A stretch of 64,000 nt of DNA, from assembly GCF_015689335.1 (NCBI RefSeq), contig NZ_CP065053.1, forward strand, positions 6,076,001 through 6,140,000, in the 5' to 3' direction. Under the pieces are notes generated by a model. The model was not told where the DNA came from and ran no database searches. It worked only from the letters and a program-made list of their open reading frames with translations. The translations under genes were made by a program, and so were the position numbers. Within the stretch, counting starts at the first letter, position 1. Each line of letters begins with the position of its first letter. Shown in pieces: positions 51,257-60,321 of this stretch. This DNA comes from Massilia antarctica (GTDB lineage: Bacteria; Pseudomonadota; Gammaproteobacteria; Burkholderiales; Burkholderiaceae_D).

Positions 51257-54200
51257 GCTGCTTGTGCCTCGGTAGCAAAATTCGCGGCGGACTCCATGTC
51301 CACCGCCACAATGCGCGATACGCCCTGCTCCTGCATCGTCACACCGATCAGTTGATTGGCCATTTCCATCGCAATTTTATTGTGCGAGATGAAAAGGAAT
51401 TGAGTATGGTCGGACATCCGTTTCACCATGCGGCAGAAGCGCTCGGTGTTGGCGTCGTCCAGCGGCGCGTCAACCTCGTCGAGCAGGCAGAATGGCGCCG
51501 GATTCAGTCGGAACATCGAAAACACCAGCGCGGTCGCGGTCAGCGCTTTTTCGCCGCCCGACAGCAAGTGGATGGTAGCGTTTTTTTTACCCGGCGGCTG
51601 CGCCATGACCTGCACGCCGGCGTCGAGAATTTCGTCGCCCGTCATCACCAGCCTGGCGTTGCCGCCGCCGAAGAGGATCGGGAACAGTTCCGAAAAATGG
51701 TGGTTGACCTTGTCGAAGGTATCCTGCAGCAGCTCGCGCGTTTCCCTGTCAATGCGGGCGATGGCGTCTTGCAGGGTGTTGATCGCCTCGTTCAAGTCAT
51801 TGTTCTGCGCGTCGAGGAAGTTCTTGCGCTCGGACGCCTGCGCCAGCTCGTCGAGCGCGGCCAGGTTGACCGCCCCCAGCAGCGCGATGGCGTTGGTCAA
51901 ACGGGTCACCTCGCCCTGCAGCCAGGACGGCTTCATGTCGGGATGGAGCTTTTCGGAGAGCGCCGCTTCGTCGGCATCGACCGTTTTCAAGGCGTCGGCG
52001 AACTGCTCCTGGTTCAGGCGCGCGGCCTGCTCCTTGAGCTGCATTTCCATGATCTTGTCGCGCTGCGGCTGCAGGCTGCGTTCGGACTGGGTGCGCGCGT
52101 CTTCGGCGGCGCGCAGCTGCTGCGTGATCTGGTCCAGTTCATGGCGCGCATCCGACAGCGCCTTCTCCTGGCTGGTGCGGCGCTCCAGCAAGTCTTGCAG
52201 GCCATCGCTGGCGGCGCCGCTTTCCAGCGCTTCGAGCTCCATCTGGCCGACCGCAATGGACTCGCCGACCTGCGCCGCCTGCTGCGTGGCGGTGGCGATA
52301 TTGCGGCGCAGTTCCTCGATCTTGCTGCGCTGGGTTTTTTCGGCGAACTGCGCTTCCTGGGCCGCGCGCTCCAACTCGCGCAGCTTTTCGCGCGCGTCCG
52401 TCAGCGCCTGTTCGCGGCTCAGGAAATCGGTCTGGCCATCTTCGTGCGCGCCCTGCAGCTCGGCCAGTTCCATGTCGAGCTGCTCGAATTTTTCTTCGGA
52501 CTCCATGCGGATCTGCTGCTGCTCGGCTTCCTGCGCCGCGATCTCGGCCAGGTCGGCCTGGATCTGCGTGCTGCGCTGGTTGAAGCGCGCTTCGACCTCG
52601 GACTGCTTGACCACCTCGATCTGCAGCGCGTGCACGCCCTGGGTCAAGGTGGCGACCCGCTGGCGCGCATCCTGCAGTCGCCGCGTGAGGTCCGACATGG
52701 CGGCGTCGGCGCGCACCGCGCGCGCGCGCGCTTCGTCGGCCAGCATGGTTTGCGCGCGCAGCTGCTTGCCGATATTGTCGATCTCTTGCTGGCGTCCGAG
52801 CATGCCATCCTGCTCGCTGTCGGCGGCGTAGAAGCGCACGCTGGACTGGGTCACCACGTGGCCCTGGCGCGTGATGAAGGAGCCGCCCTGCGGCAGGCGC
52901 GCGCGCTCGGCGAAGGCGCTGGCCGTGTCTTCGGCGGCAAAGACATTGTGCAGCCAGTCCTGCAGCAAGCCGCGCAAGCCCGGCTCATTGAGCTTGAGCA
53001 GGCTGGCGAACGGCGTCAGGCCCGGCGTTTCCAGCGGCGCGGCGGCGCCGGCGAGCGACGGCGCGTACAGCGCCAGCTTGGCCGGCGGCGCATCGCTGAA
53101 GAAGGCCTTGGCCCAGTCGATGTTCGACATTTCAAGCGCGCCGGTACGCTCGCGCAGCACCGATTCGAGCGCCGTTTCCCAGCCTTGTTCGATGCCCAGC
53201 TTTTGCCACAGGCGCGGCAGCGAATCGAGTTCGTGCTTTTGCAGCCAGGGCTGGACCTTGCCCTGCGTTTGCACGCGTTCCTGCAACTGCTTCAGGGCCG
53301 ACAGGCGCGCTTCCAGCTGCGCGTTGGCCGCTGTCTCGGCATTGACCTGCGCCTGCGCGGCGCTGCGTTCTTCTTCAAAGCGCTGCTGCTGTTCGGTCGC
53401 TTCTTCGAGCAGCATGGTCTGCTCTTCCAGCGCCTGCTGCTTTTCTTCGAGCTGCATGCGCAGGTTGGCCAGATGGCTGCTGTCGGGCAGATTGAGGCCG
53501 TTCTTTTCCTGCTGCAGGCGCTCGCGCCGCGTTTGCAGGCCGTTGAGAATATTCGAGGCGTTGCGCTGGTGCGCCGATTCGAGTTCGATCTGCTGCTGCG
53601 CCTGCATGATGCGGGCGCGCGATTCGGTGGTCTTGTGCTGGGCCGCGCGCCAGGCGGCATCGAGGTCGGGCAGGCGCTCGCCCTGCGTTTCGGCGTTCAT
53701 CTGCGACTGTTCGACCCGCCCGCCCAGTTCTTCGAGCAGGTACTCGGCTTCCTCGACCTGCTGCTGGTAATCCTGGCTTTGGGTCTGCCACTGATTGCGC
53801 TGGGCGTTCAGCGCCAGCAGCTGGTTGTGCAGGCGGCTGCGCGATTCGATGACGAACTTGATCTGCGCTTCCAGGCTGCCGATTTCGGCGTTGGTCTGGT
53901 ACAGGTGGCCCTGCGCCGTGTGCAGGCGGTCGCCCACTGAAAAATGCGCCTGGCGCAGGTGTTCGAGATCGAGTTCGACGTGGCGCAGCTTGGCCGTCTG
54001 TTCTTCGAGGTCGGTCTGGGCCTGTTCCATCTCGCGCAGGTAGCGATTCTGCTCGGTCTGCGCTTCGTTCTTGCGCAGCAGCCAGAGGAGCTTTTGCTTT
54101 TCTTCCTGGTCCGCCTGCAGCGAATGGAATCTGTTGGCCACGACCGCCTGCGCTTCGAGCTTTTCGAGGTTGGCGTTCAGTTCGCGCAGGATGTCTTCCA

Positions 54201-54780
54201 CCCGCAGCAGGTTTTCGCGCGTGTCGTTCAAGCGGTTTTCGGTTTCGCGCCGGCGTTCCTTGTACTTCGACACGCCGGCCGCTTCTTCGAGGAACACGCG
54301 CAGTTCTTCCGGGCGCGACTCGATGATGCGCGAGATCATGCCCTGGCCGATGATGGCGTAGGCGCGCGGCCCCAGGCCCGTGCCGAGAAAAATATCCTGG
54401 ATGTCGCGCCGGCGCACCGGCTGGCTGTTGATGTAGTAGGTCGAGGTGCCGTCGCGCGTGAGGGTGCGCTTGACGGCGATTTCGGCGTACTGGCCCCACT
54501 GGCCGGAAGCCTTGCCGTCGTTATTGTCGAACACCAGTTCGACCGAGGCGCGCCCGGCCGGCTTGCGGTGGGTGGAGCCGTTGAAAATGACATCCTGCAT
54601 CGACTCGCCGCGCAGCTCGGACGCCTTCGATTCGCCCAGCACCCAGCGTACCGCATCGATGATGTTCGACTTGCCGCAACCATTGGGACCGACCACGCCA
54701 ACCAGCTGCCCCGGCACCTGGAAATTGGTGGGATCGACGAATGACTTAAATCCCGACAATTTAATGGAAGACAGGCGCAC
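51253..54780 (-). CDS. smc: Chromosome segregation protein SMC
   Basis: 1175 residues. Walker A GPNGCGKSN near residue 32; long coiled coils (about 170-500 and 670-1010) around a hinge (about 510-650); C-terminal head with signature HLLSGGEKALTATAL and Walker B CLLDEVDAPLDDAN. SMC forms ring dimers that organise newly copied DNA. The partner genes scpA and scpB are not in the window. The very long open frames on the plus strand across it are shadows. Confidence 0.97.
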   Translation of the reverse strand: MRLSSIKLSGFKSFVDPTNFQVPGQLVGVVGPNGCGKSNIIDAVRWVLGESKASELRGESMQDVIFNGSTHRKPAGRASVELVFDNNDGKASGQWGQYAEIAVKRTLTRDGTSTYYINSQPVRRRDIQDIFLGTGLGPRAYAIIGQGMISRIIESRPEELRVFLEEAAGVSKYKERRRETENRLNDTRENLLRVEDILRELNANLEKLEAQAVVANRFHSLQADQEEKQKLLWLLRKNEAQTEQNRYLREMEQAQTDLEEQTAKLRHVELDLEHLRQAHFSVGDRLHTAQGHLYQTNAEIGSLEAQIKFVIESRSRLHNQLLALNAQRNQWQTQSQDYQQQVEEAEYLLEELGGRVEQSQMNAETQGERLPDLDAAWRAAQHKTTESRARIMQAQQQIELESAHQRNASNILNGLQTRRERLQQEKNGLNLPDSSHLANLRMQLEEKQQALEEQTMLLEEATEQQQRFEEERSAAQAQVNAETAANAQLEARLSALKQLQERVQTQGKVQPWLQKHELDSLPRLWQKLGIEQGWETALESVLRERTGALEMSNIDWAKAFFSDAPPAKLALYAPSLAGAAAPLETPGLTPFASLLKLNEPGLRGLLQDWLHNVFAAEDTASAFAERARLPQGGSFITRQGHVVTQSSVRFYAADSEQDGMLGRQQEIDNIGKQLRAQTMLADEARARAVRADAAMSDLTRRLQDARQRVATLTQGVHALQIEVVKQSEVEARFNQRSTQIQADLAEIAAQEAEQQQIRMESEEKFEQLDMELAELQGAHEDGQTDFLSREQALTDAREKLRELERAAQEAQFAEKTQRSKIEELRRNIATATQQAAQVGESIAVGQMELEALESGAASDGLQDLLERRTSQEKALSDARHELDQITQQLRAAEDARTQSERSLQPQRDKIMEMQLKEQAARLNQEQFADALKTVDADEAALSEKLHPDMKPSWLQGEVTRLTNAIALLGAVNLAALDELAQASERKNFLDAQNNDLNEAINTLQDAIARIDRETRELLQDTFDKVNHHFSELFPILFGGGNARLVMTGDEILDAGVQVMAQPPGKKNATIHLLSGGEKALTATALVFSMFRLNPAPFCLLDEVDAPLDDANTERFCRMVKRMSDHTQFLFISHNKIAMEMANQLIGVTMQEQGVSRIVAVDMESAANFATEAQAA

Positions 54781-54914
54781 GTTGTATAGCTAGCTCGGGA
54801 ATCCTAAAGGTGTCCATCATACCATTTGTTGCCATGTTTTCGGAGAACAGCCGTCGCCTCGCCCGCGCGGCGGCCCAGGACGTGCTAACGGCGATTTTCG
54901 GGCGGCCGATGGGG

Positions 54915-55583
54915 CTAAAAACAGACGTAATTAAAGTAGCGATCGGCCTTGGGACACGGCGGGGAGTAAGGATTGCGCGTGGGACCCCAGGTGGCGGTGG
55001 TATAGACCCGGTCGGCGCCGGACAAGCCGAGCGCCAGACCCGTCATCCATTGCTGGGAATTATGCGCTTCACCCTTGTGCGGAATGAACAGCACGGCCAG
55101 GGTCAGCGCGATCAGGACCGGACTGGGCTGGAACTGGCGGTTCGAGCGCACCAAGGCGATGAAGCCGGCCGCGCATGCCAGCCCGAGCAGGCAGCCGAGG
55201 ACCGCTTCCGAGATGCTGTGGGTTTCGACCATCACGCGCGAGAGCGTCACGGCCAGCGCCAGCAGCACACCAAGGCTGACCGCGACATAGCGCCACACCT
55301 TGGTCCTTCCGCACAGCGCCAGGTAGGCGACCACCGGAAAGACGGCGGCGGCGCGCGCGGCATGGCCGCTGAAGCCGGCGAAATGCAGCGCTTCGATGCC
55401 GACGCCCCAGCCGAGGAAGGCAATCTTGCTGCCGATGACGATCAGCAGGGTGGCGCCGAACAGCAGGCACCAGTACAGGGCGCGGCGGCGGCAGTGGGCG
55501 GCGGCGAGCCAGACGGCGACGGCGATGCCAAGGGGCGCGGTGATGGCGATGCCGCCCAGCGCGGTAAGGTGATACCAATTCAT
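54915..55583 (-). CDS. PAP2-type membrane phosphatase
   Basis: 222 residues from the ATG at 55583 (MNWYHLTALGG); an ATG two codons earlier is possible. About five to six membrane helices. PAP2 motifs seen: SKIAFLGWGVG as the first region, FAGFSGHA (SGH) and SRVMVETHSISEAV with the catalytic His. The usual Asp that follows that His is Glu here. Members dephosphorylate lipid phosphates or diphosphates. The last 45 residues, after the final helix, are polar and contain two Cys. It is downstream of a strong terminator and so has its own transcript. Confidence 0.78.
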   Translation of the reverse strand: MNWYHLTALGGIAITAPLGIAVAVWLAAAHCRRRALYWCLLFGATLLIVIGSKIAFLGWGVGIEALHFAGFSGHAARAAAVFPVVAYLALCGRTKVWRYVAVSLGVLLALAVTLSRVMVETHSISEAVLGCLLGLACAAGFIALVRSNRQFQPSPVLIALTLAVLFIPHKGEAHNSQQWMTGLALGLSGADRVYTTATWGPTRNPYSPPCPKADRYFNYVCF

Positions 55584-55600
55584 AGACAAGGTCGGAAGTG

Positions 55601-55646
55601 AAAAAAGCCAGGCCTGGCCGGCGCTGCGACGCCGATCAGGCCCGGC
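55601..55646 (-). terminator. Rho-independent terminator of the DUF1631 gene
   Basis: On the minus strand GCCGGGCCTG pairs with CAGGCCTGGC (one G-U pair), with a further CGGCG/CGCCG inside, followed by six T residues. It lies about 65 bases after the DUF1631 stop. Confidence 0.88.
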
Positions 55647-55711
55647 CCGAATGATACGCGAATGTTAATAATAGGCGATTATCAACGGAATCGGCCGCGC
55701 TGGCGCAGGCC

Positions 55712-58165
55712 TCAGGCGGCCACCGAGTGCGTCTTTTCCGAGTCGCTCAGCGCTTCATCCATCGCCTGCGACAGCGCGCGGCTGACCACGCCCTCGACCT
55801 TCATCAGGCGCACGCGCTGGGCGCGGTACGCTTCGATGAGCTTGTCGGACGACAGCGAAAACGCTTCCTGGCGCGCGCCGGTCGAGAAAATGTACAGGGT
55901 CCGCAAGGGGCTGATCCAGGCCAGCTTGACCTTGCGGATGCTGCCGTCCGGATCGGTGAATTCGATCCACATATTGCGTTCCAGGGCGTCGACACCCAGT
56001 TCGGCGTCGTCCAGCTCGGCGTGCGCGGCTTCCTCGGCGGCGGCCAGGGCTTCGTTTTCCTTTTCCAGCCGGCGCATCGCATCCTGCTGGGCCACTTCGA
56101 CGGCGATTTCGAGCTGGCGTTCGGGCGTGATGTCGAGCGGCGCGCGCACGATCGACGCGTGGCACTCGGCCAGGTCGGCAAAGAACTGGATGCGGTCGGC
56201 ATCCTGCCACTTGATGACATCGAGCCATTTGTTCAGGGTGGCCAGCAGACTCGGCAGCTTGCCGATCAGGTCGCGCCGCTGTTCGTGGGTGATCTTCGGC
56301 TTGACGCTCCAGATCAGCTCATCCATCGTCTTGGTGGCGTTGCCGACCGCGCCGGGCTTGTCGTCCTCGACGCTGTAGGCGACCGTCATCACCGAGGTCC
56401 ATTTATTTTCGAGGAAAGTTTCGAGCATGGCCACCACCTGGCCGCTGCCGACCCGCGCGGCGACCGCGCTCCTGGCCGAGCGTGTGGCGGCGGTGACTTT
56501 TTCCTGGCGCAAGGCCGCGGCGATGGGCGCGGCGATGGCGCTGGCAGCCGCCGTTTCCTCGGCCTTCATGGTTTCTTCGAGCTCGGCCACCACTTCCGAG
56601 AACACGTCGGCCGGGGCGCCGCCATCGTCCTGGTCGCGCCCGACCCGCTCCACGCTGCGCTGCATGACCTGGAACAGCGGATCGTCCGGACCGGAACGCT
56701 GTTCCAGGCCCATGGTCGACATCAGATCGATCATGCGGCGCGCCGGGTGCGTTTCCTCGAAGAAGAAATTCTTGTCGGCCAGCGCGGCCTTGAGGACCGG
56801 AATCTGCAGCGACTGGATCAGGTCGCGCGAATCTTTCGGAATGTTCGGGTCGAGCAACACCGTTTCGAAAATCTTCGACAACAGGTCGATCGTGCTTTCA
56901 TCGCCGCGCGACAGCGATCCTTTCGGAATGCTTTCCTTCAGGCGCGGCAAATAAAACACATTGCCCGCCTGCGCCTCGGCCGGGGTCGGCGCCACATTGC
57001 TGAACTGTTCCGGCAGGCGGCCCTGCAAGCCTTTGAGCAGCTCGAGCAGCGACGCCGGCACCATCACCTGGCCGCCCTCCATGGCGTGGCCGAAGCCGCC
57101 CGCGGCGATGCCGCCGCCCGTGAACGAGGCTGGCGCAAAGCCGCCGGCGGAGTGGCCACCCTGCCCCGGCGCGCCGCCCGCGGCGTGACTGCCCTGGCCT
57201 GCTGCGCCGCCCTGGGGCGCCGGGCCGCCATGCCACGGCGCGGCCGGCACCTTGGCGTGGCCGGCGTCGCCGCCGGGCGCGCCCTGGAAGGCCGCGGCGC
57301 CGCTCGGACGCCAGCCGCCGCCCGACGATGCCATGGCCGGCAGGTCGGGAATCATCGGGATGTCGAAGCCGGACGCGGGAGCGCCATCGTCGTCGCGCAG
57401 GAATTGGCGCAACTGCTTGGCCAGTTCGGCCTGGCCGCTGGCGCGCGCCTTCTTGGCCGCGGCCGCGCTTTCAGTCTTCTTGATCTTGAAGGCGTCCACC
57501 GAGCCGGGCTGGACGCCCTTGTTCATCAGCAGGTCGCACAGCGCATCGTACATCGGTGCAAAGTCGAACAGCAAGGACGGGCGCAGCATCGGCAGGATCA
57601 GCCCGTGGGCCTCCTCGTCCGGCTCGAACTCGCGCCAGGCCTGGTGCAGGGCCGAGAGGAACATTTCGGGGCGGAAGGGATTCTGGCTGATGCGCAGCAC
57701 ATCGCGCTCGAGCAGGAAACCGAGGCGTACATTCAGGGTGGCGATCTGGGTCGCATACTGCATTTCGAACGGACGGCTGATGGCGTCGAAGGCGACCCGG
57801 CTATCCATTTCCTCGTAGGGCACCAGTTCCAGCGCGGAGGGCAAGGCGAGCGCGGTTTTTTTAAGCGGCGGCAAGAGGATGTCGACTTCGGCGCGCATGG
57901 CGCGGGCGATGCCGGCCGCGGCGACATGGAAGAAAGCGTAGGTGTTGTTTTTTAGCAGATTCCCCGACTTGACCCGCTGGAACACGGTGCGCGCATCGAG
58001 CGCCGGGTCCGTCACATCGAGCAACGCCGCAACGAGACGTGTCGACACTGCCATCAAATGGTCGTTGGCATGCTTGGTCACGGTCGCGACGAGCGCCTCC
58101 AACAGTTCGTGGCGCGACGGACCTGTCTTCCTTGCTGCAGCGACGGACGGTGAAGGTGGAGCCAT
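55712..58165 (-). CDS. DUF1631 family protein
   Basis: 817 residues, no membrane segment. Residues about 10-235 are helical (HELLEALVATVTKHAND, MYDALCDLLMNKGVQPG); about 265-370 is a low-complexity Gly/Ala/His/Gln linker; about 400-690 is helical again; and about 735-800 (MWIEFTDPDGSIRKVKLAWISPLRTLYIF is the core, quoted here only by its parts WIEFTDPDG and KLAWISPLRT) looks like a PilZ-type beta barrel. DUF1631 proteins are widespread in betaproteobacteria, of unknown function; a c-di-GMP link through the barrel is inference. Single-gene unit with its own terminator. Confidence 0.8.
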   Translation of the reverse strand: MAPPSPSVAAARKTGPSRHELLEALVATVTKHANDHLMAVSTRLVAALLDVTDPALDARTVFQRVKSGNLLKNNTYAFFHVAAAGIARAMRAEVDILLPPLKKTALALPSALELVPYEEMDSRVAFDAISRPFEMQYATQIATLNVRLGFLLERDVLRISQNPFRPEMFLSALHQAWREFEPDEEAHGLILPMLRPSLLFDFAPMYDALCDLLMNKGVQPGSVDAFKIKKTESAAAAKKARASGQAELAKQLRQFLRDDDGAPASGFDIPMIPDLPAMASSGGGWRPSGAAAFQGAPGGDAGHAKVPAAPWHGGPAPQGGAAGQGSHAAGGAPGQGGHSAGGFAPASFTGGGIAAGGFGHAMEGGQVMVPASLLELLKGLQGRLPEQFSNVAPTPAEAQAGNVFYLPRLKESIPKGSLSRGDESTIDLLSKIFETVLLDPNIPKDSRDLIQSLQIPVLKAALADKNFFFEETHPARRMIDLMSTMGLEQRSGPDDPLFQVMQRSVERVGRDQDDGGAPADVFSEVVAELEETMKAEETAAASAIAAPIAAALRQEKVTAATRSARSAVAARVGSGQVVAMLETFLENKWTSVMTVAYSVEDDKPGAVGNATKTMDELIWSVKPKITHEQRRDLIGKLPSLLATLNKWLDVIKWQDADRIQFFADLAECHASIVRAPLDITPERQLEIAVEVAQQDAMRRLEKENEALAAAEEAAHAELDDAELGVDALERNMWIEFTDPDGSIRKVKLAWISPLRTLYIFSTGARQEAFSLSSDKLIEAYRAQRVRLMKVEGVVSRALSQAMDEALSDSEKTHSVAA

Positions 58166-58422
58166 TGTCTGCTCGTTGGGGGTTAGAGATCTTTTGCCAT
58201 AACAAACATTCTCTCACATTATTGCCGACTGGCAACGGGAAAATTTGAAACAAACCGTTATTTTTTGTTCAATCGCATTATTTCAATGTCCACTCTTGCT
58301 TTTCCCTCAAGAGGACACGAGTTTTCGTCATTTGAACTGTTGACGAAACACAAATTCAAAGCCAAAAATTTCTCTAACATAATCACAATTCCCCGCAGCA
58401 ATTTTTCCTTGAGGACTACGTC

Positions 58423-58995
58423 ATGATAACGATGTGCCGCCGCGCTCTCAAGTTTCCCCTGTTTCTGGGCATTGCCGTGGTGCTCGGACTGGGCGCCTGG
58501 CTGGCCATTGTACTGCTGAGTCAGCTTGAACAGATGAAAGCGGTAACGGCACCGGCGGTCCAAAGTTTAGGCGCCGTCCTGGGCCCTTTGACCGGGATCA
58601 CCGTGGACGACGCCGCCGCGCATGCCGAAGCCAATTACGCCGCCGCGCGCCTGTGGGTCTGGTTTTGCATCGGCGCCAACGCGGCGGGGGCCGTGTTGCT
58701 GGCGCTGTGGCTCAAGGCAGTGATGGTAGCGCCTGCGGCGCCGCCGCGGCGCAAGCCTGATGCCCCGGCGGCGCCGGCCTCCAGCCTGATCGTGCGCGCC
58801 ATGGAGAACGGCGCGCGCGGCAGGTCCTGCGCGCCGCCCGCCCTGGGGGCGCCGAGCGCCCGAGCGGGCGACCCGGCGGCACGCCTGGCACGGCTGAGCC
58901 GGATCATCGACACCCTCGCCTTCCAGACCACCATTCTTGCCGTCAACGCCGCAGTCGAGGCGGCACGCGCCGGACAATTGCCGCCGCAAAGCTGA
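58423..58995 (+). CDS. Truncated chemoreceptor-like membrane protein
   Basis: 190 residues; GAGGA seven bases upstream of the ATG. Two membrane helices (about 12-33 and 76-98) enclose a 40-residue periplasmic loop, then an Ala/Pro/Arg-rich stretch, and finally RIIDTLAFQTTILAVNAAVEAARAG, seen here as IIDTLAFQT and NAAVEAARAG. That is the start of the conserved signalling hairpin of methyl-accepting chemotaxis proteins, but the frame stops after GQLPPQS instead of continuing with the usual GRGFAVVA tip. There is no HAMP domain. Either a decayed receptor or a small membrane partner that joins receptor arrays. Confidence 0.72.
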   Translation: MITMCRRALKFPLFLGIAVVLGLGAWLAIVLLSQLEQMKAVTAPAVQSLGAVLGPLTGITVDDAAAHAEANYAAARLWVWFCIGANAAGAVLLALWLKAVMVAPAAPPRRKPDAPAAPASSLIVRAMENGARGRSCAPPALGAPSARAGDPAARLARLSRIIDTLAFQTTILAVNAAVEAARAGQLPPQS

Positions 58996-59108
58996 CCAAT
59001 TTCCAACGTGCATTAGTTGCAATTCTGTAGGGACAAATCCTACACGTGTTCAAGGTGAATTCCGATACCTCTTCAACGGTGCGGCTCGCATGATTGCGTC
59101 ACCGGTAA

Positions 59109-59133
59109 CGCTGAAGAGAGGGCCTCTTCAGCG
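59109..59133 (+). promoter_or_regulatory. Perfect 10-pair hairpin in the leader of the disordered-protein gene
   Basis: CGCTGAAGAG, loop AGGGC, CTCTTCAGCG. No T run follows, so it is not a simple terminator. It lies 45 bases upstream of the start codon. Confidence 0.55.
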
Positions 59134-59151
59134 CCACCGGCGAGCACGGCA

Positions 59152-59168
59152 TTTTCAAACTTTGAAAA
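59152..59168 (+). promoter_or_regulatory. Inverted repeat abutting the ribosome-binding site
   Basis: TTTTCAAA-C-TTTGAAAA, an 8-bp perfect inverted repeat whose right arm runs into the AAAAGG ribosome-binding site. If transcribed it may limit ribosome access; as DNA it may be an operator. Confidence 0.45.
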
Positions 59169-59177
59169 GGAATGAAC

Positions 59178-59447
59178 ATGAACTCCAATCAGAAAAGCGG
59201 TCAGGGCAACAAGCAAAGCGATAGTTCCAGCTCGAGCAAGCAGTCGGGCTCGCCGGGCTCCGGCAGCGGTTCGCGCTCCGGCGGCACCCAGGGCGGCACC
59301 CATGAGCAGCACGTGGAAGCCGGCCGTCAAAGCCACAAGAATGACGACAAGGATAGCGGATCGAAACAGTCCGGTTCGGGTTCGGGCAGCAAGCAGTCGG
59401 GATCGAATTCGGGCAGCGGCAGCAAAAGCGGCGGCGACAAGCGCTGA
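59178..59447 (+). CDS. Ser/Gly-rich disordered small protein
   Basis: 89 residues, built almost entirely from Ser, Gly, Lys, Gln, Asn and Asp with repeated SGSK/KQSGS units. The only less simple part is HEQHVEAGRQSHKNDD, about residues 42-57, which recalls small stress-induced hydrophilic proteins. No hydrophobic core, so it should be unfolded. The second ATG (59178) is preferred over 59172 because AAAGG is seven bases from it and one from the first. Two strong inverted repeats precede it and a terminator follows, so it is a real single-gene unit. Function unknown; a role in desiccation or osmotic stress is a guess. Confidence 0.7.
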   Translation: MNSNQKSGQGNKQSDSSSSSKQSGSPGSGSGSRSGGTQGGTHEQHVEAGRQSHKNDDKDSGSKQSGSGSGSKQSGSNSGSGSKSGGDKR

Positions 59448-59517
59448 GCGGCACTAGCACACCGGTGCCGCCGGGCTTCCGGACGGCGCCGCGCATCACT
59501 TAAACCGGAAGCAATAG

Positions 59518-59560
59518 AAAGAGTCTGCATCGGCCCGGCCGTTGACAGGCTCTTTTTTTT
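59518..59560 (+). terminator. Rho-independent terminator after the disordered-protein gene
   Basis: AAAGAGTCTG pairs with CAGGCTCTTT (ten pairs with one U-G) around an 18-base loop and continues into a T run. Confidence 0.78.
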
Positions 59561-59617
59561 GGGCCCGCGCGCCGAACCACGCGGTCGCGGCCGCTACCAC
59601 CGGTCACGACGGTTCAG

Positions 59618-60178
59618 TCAGATATTGCGGATGTGCGCGCCCTTGGGCGGTGCAAAGTCGGCCACGTCATTGATCATGCGGGCGATCTTGGCATCGCGCG
59701 CGGTCAGGTGCAGATCGGAATACTGGTGGATCGCCCACTGTTCCGGCAGCAGTTCGATATGCTTGCGCAGGATCGATTCGGTGCGCGCATCGTCGGCGCG
59801 CAAGCCTTCGACAATGATATTGAGCGCATCCGGACGGGCGCCAGGCGAAGCCGTCGCATGCGACTTGTGCACCATGAAGCGCGCGGTCTCGCTGGCATAG
59901 CGCCGCGTGCCGGACAGGAACAGGATGACGGCGATCGAGGCCACCGCGCCGGCGTTGTACATGACGAACTTGATCGGCGAATTCGACAGGAAGTTGTACA
60001 GGCACAGCCCGTCGCTGACATAGCCTCCGTTCGACTGGATCAGCACGTGTGCCGTCTCGACGCCGTTTTCGCTCATGCCGGACACCGCCTCGAACACGCG
60101 GTGCACCATATCGCTGTTCACATCGCCCGACAGGGTGAACCAGGCATCGCTGGGTTGGATCGTTTTTTCTTCGCTCAT
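59618..60178 (-). CDS. ClpP-like serine protease
   Basis: 186 residues with the ClpP/crotonase fold. Possible catalytic triad: Ser in GAVASIAVILFLSG, His in ARFMVHKSH and Asp in YSDLHLTARDA, in the order and spacing of ClpP. VLIQSNGGYVSDGLCLYNFL matches the first conserved ClpP block. It lacks the N-terminal loops that dock ClpX/ClpA and no Clp ATPase gene is nearby, so it is not the housekeeping ClpP. Could be a stand-alone protease or one with a dedicated partner. Convergent with the disordered-protein gene. Confidence 0.78.
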   Translation of the reverse strand: MSEEKTIQPSDAWFTLSGDVNSDMVHRVFEAVSGMSENGVETAHVLIQSNGGYVSDGLCLYNFLSNSPIKFVMYNAGAVASIAVILFLSGTRRYASETARFMVHKSHATASPGARPDALNIIVEGLRADDARTESILRKHIELLPEQWAIHQYSDLHLTARDAKIARMINDVADFAPPKGAHIRNI

Positions 60179-60283
60179 GGCTGTAGGCTCGCAAAGTAGA
60201 TGAATTATTTTAACAAATCGGGCGAACCATGGTTTTCCATGGGTAGCTCATTCGTGCGCACCCCGGCTGCGCGCCGCGGGCGG

Positions 60284-60312
60284 TTGACAGTTACGCCCTG
60301 CTGGCATATGCT
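60284..60312 (+). promoter_or_regulatory. Sigma-70 promoter of the glycine cleavage operon
   Basis: TTGACA (60284-60289), 17 bases, TATGCT (60307-60312). The riboswitch starts about 10 bases downstream, as expected for a transcript beginning near 60320. Confidence 0.85.
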
Positions 60313-60321
60313 CCACAGTCT

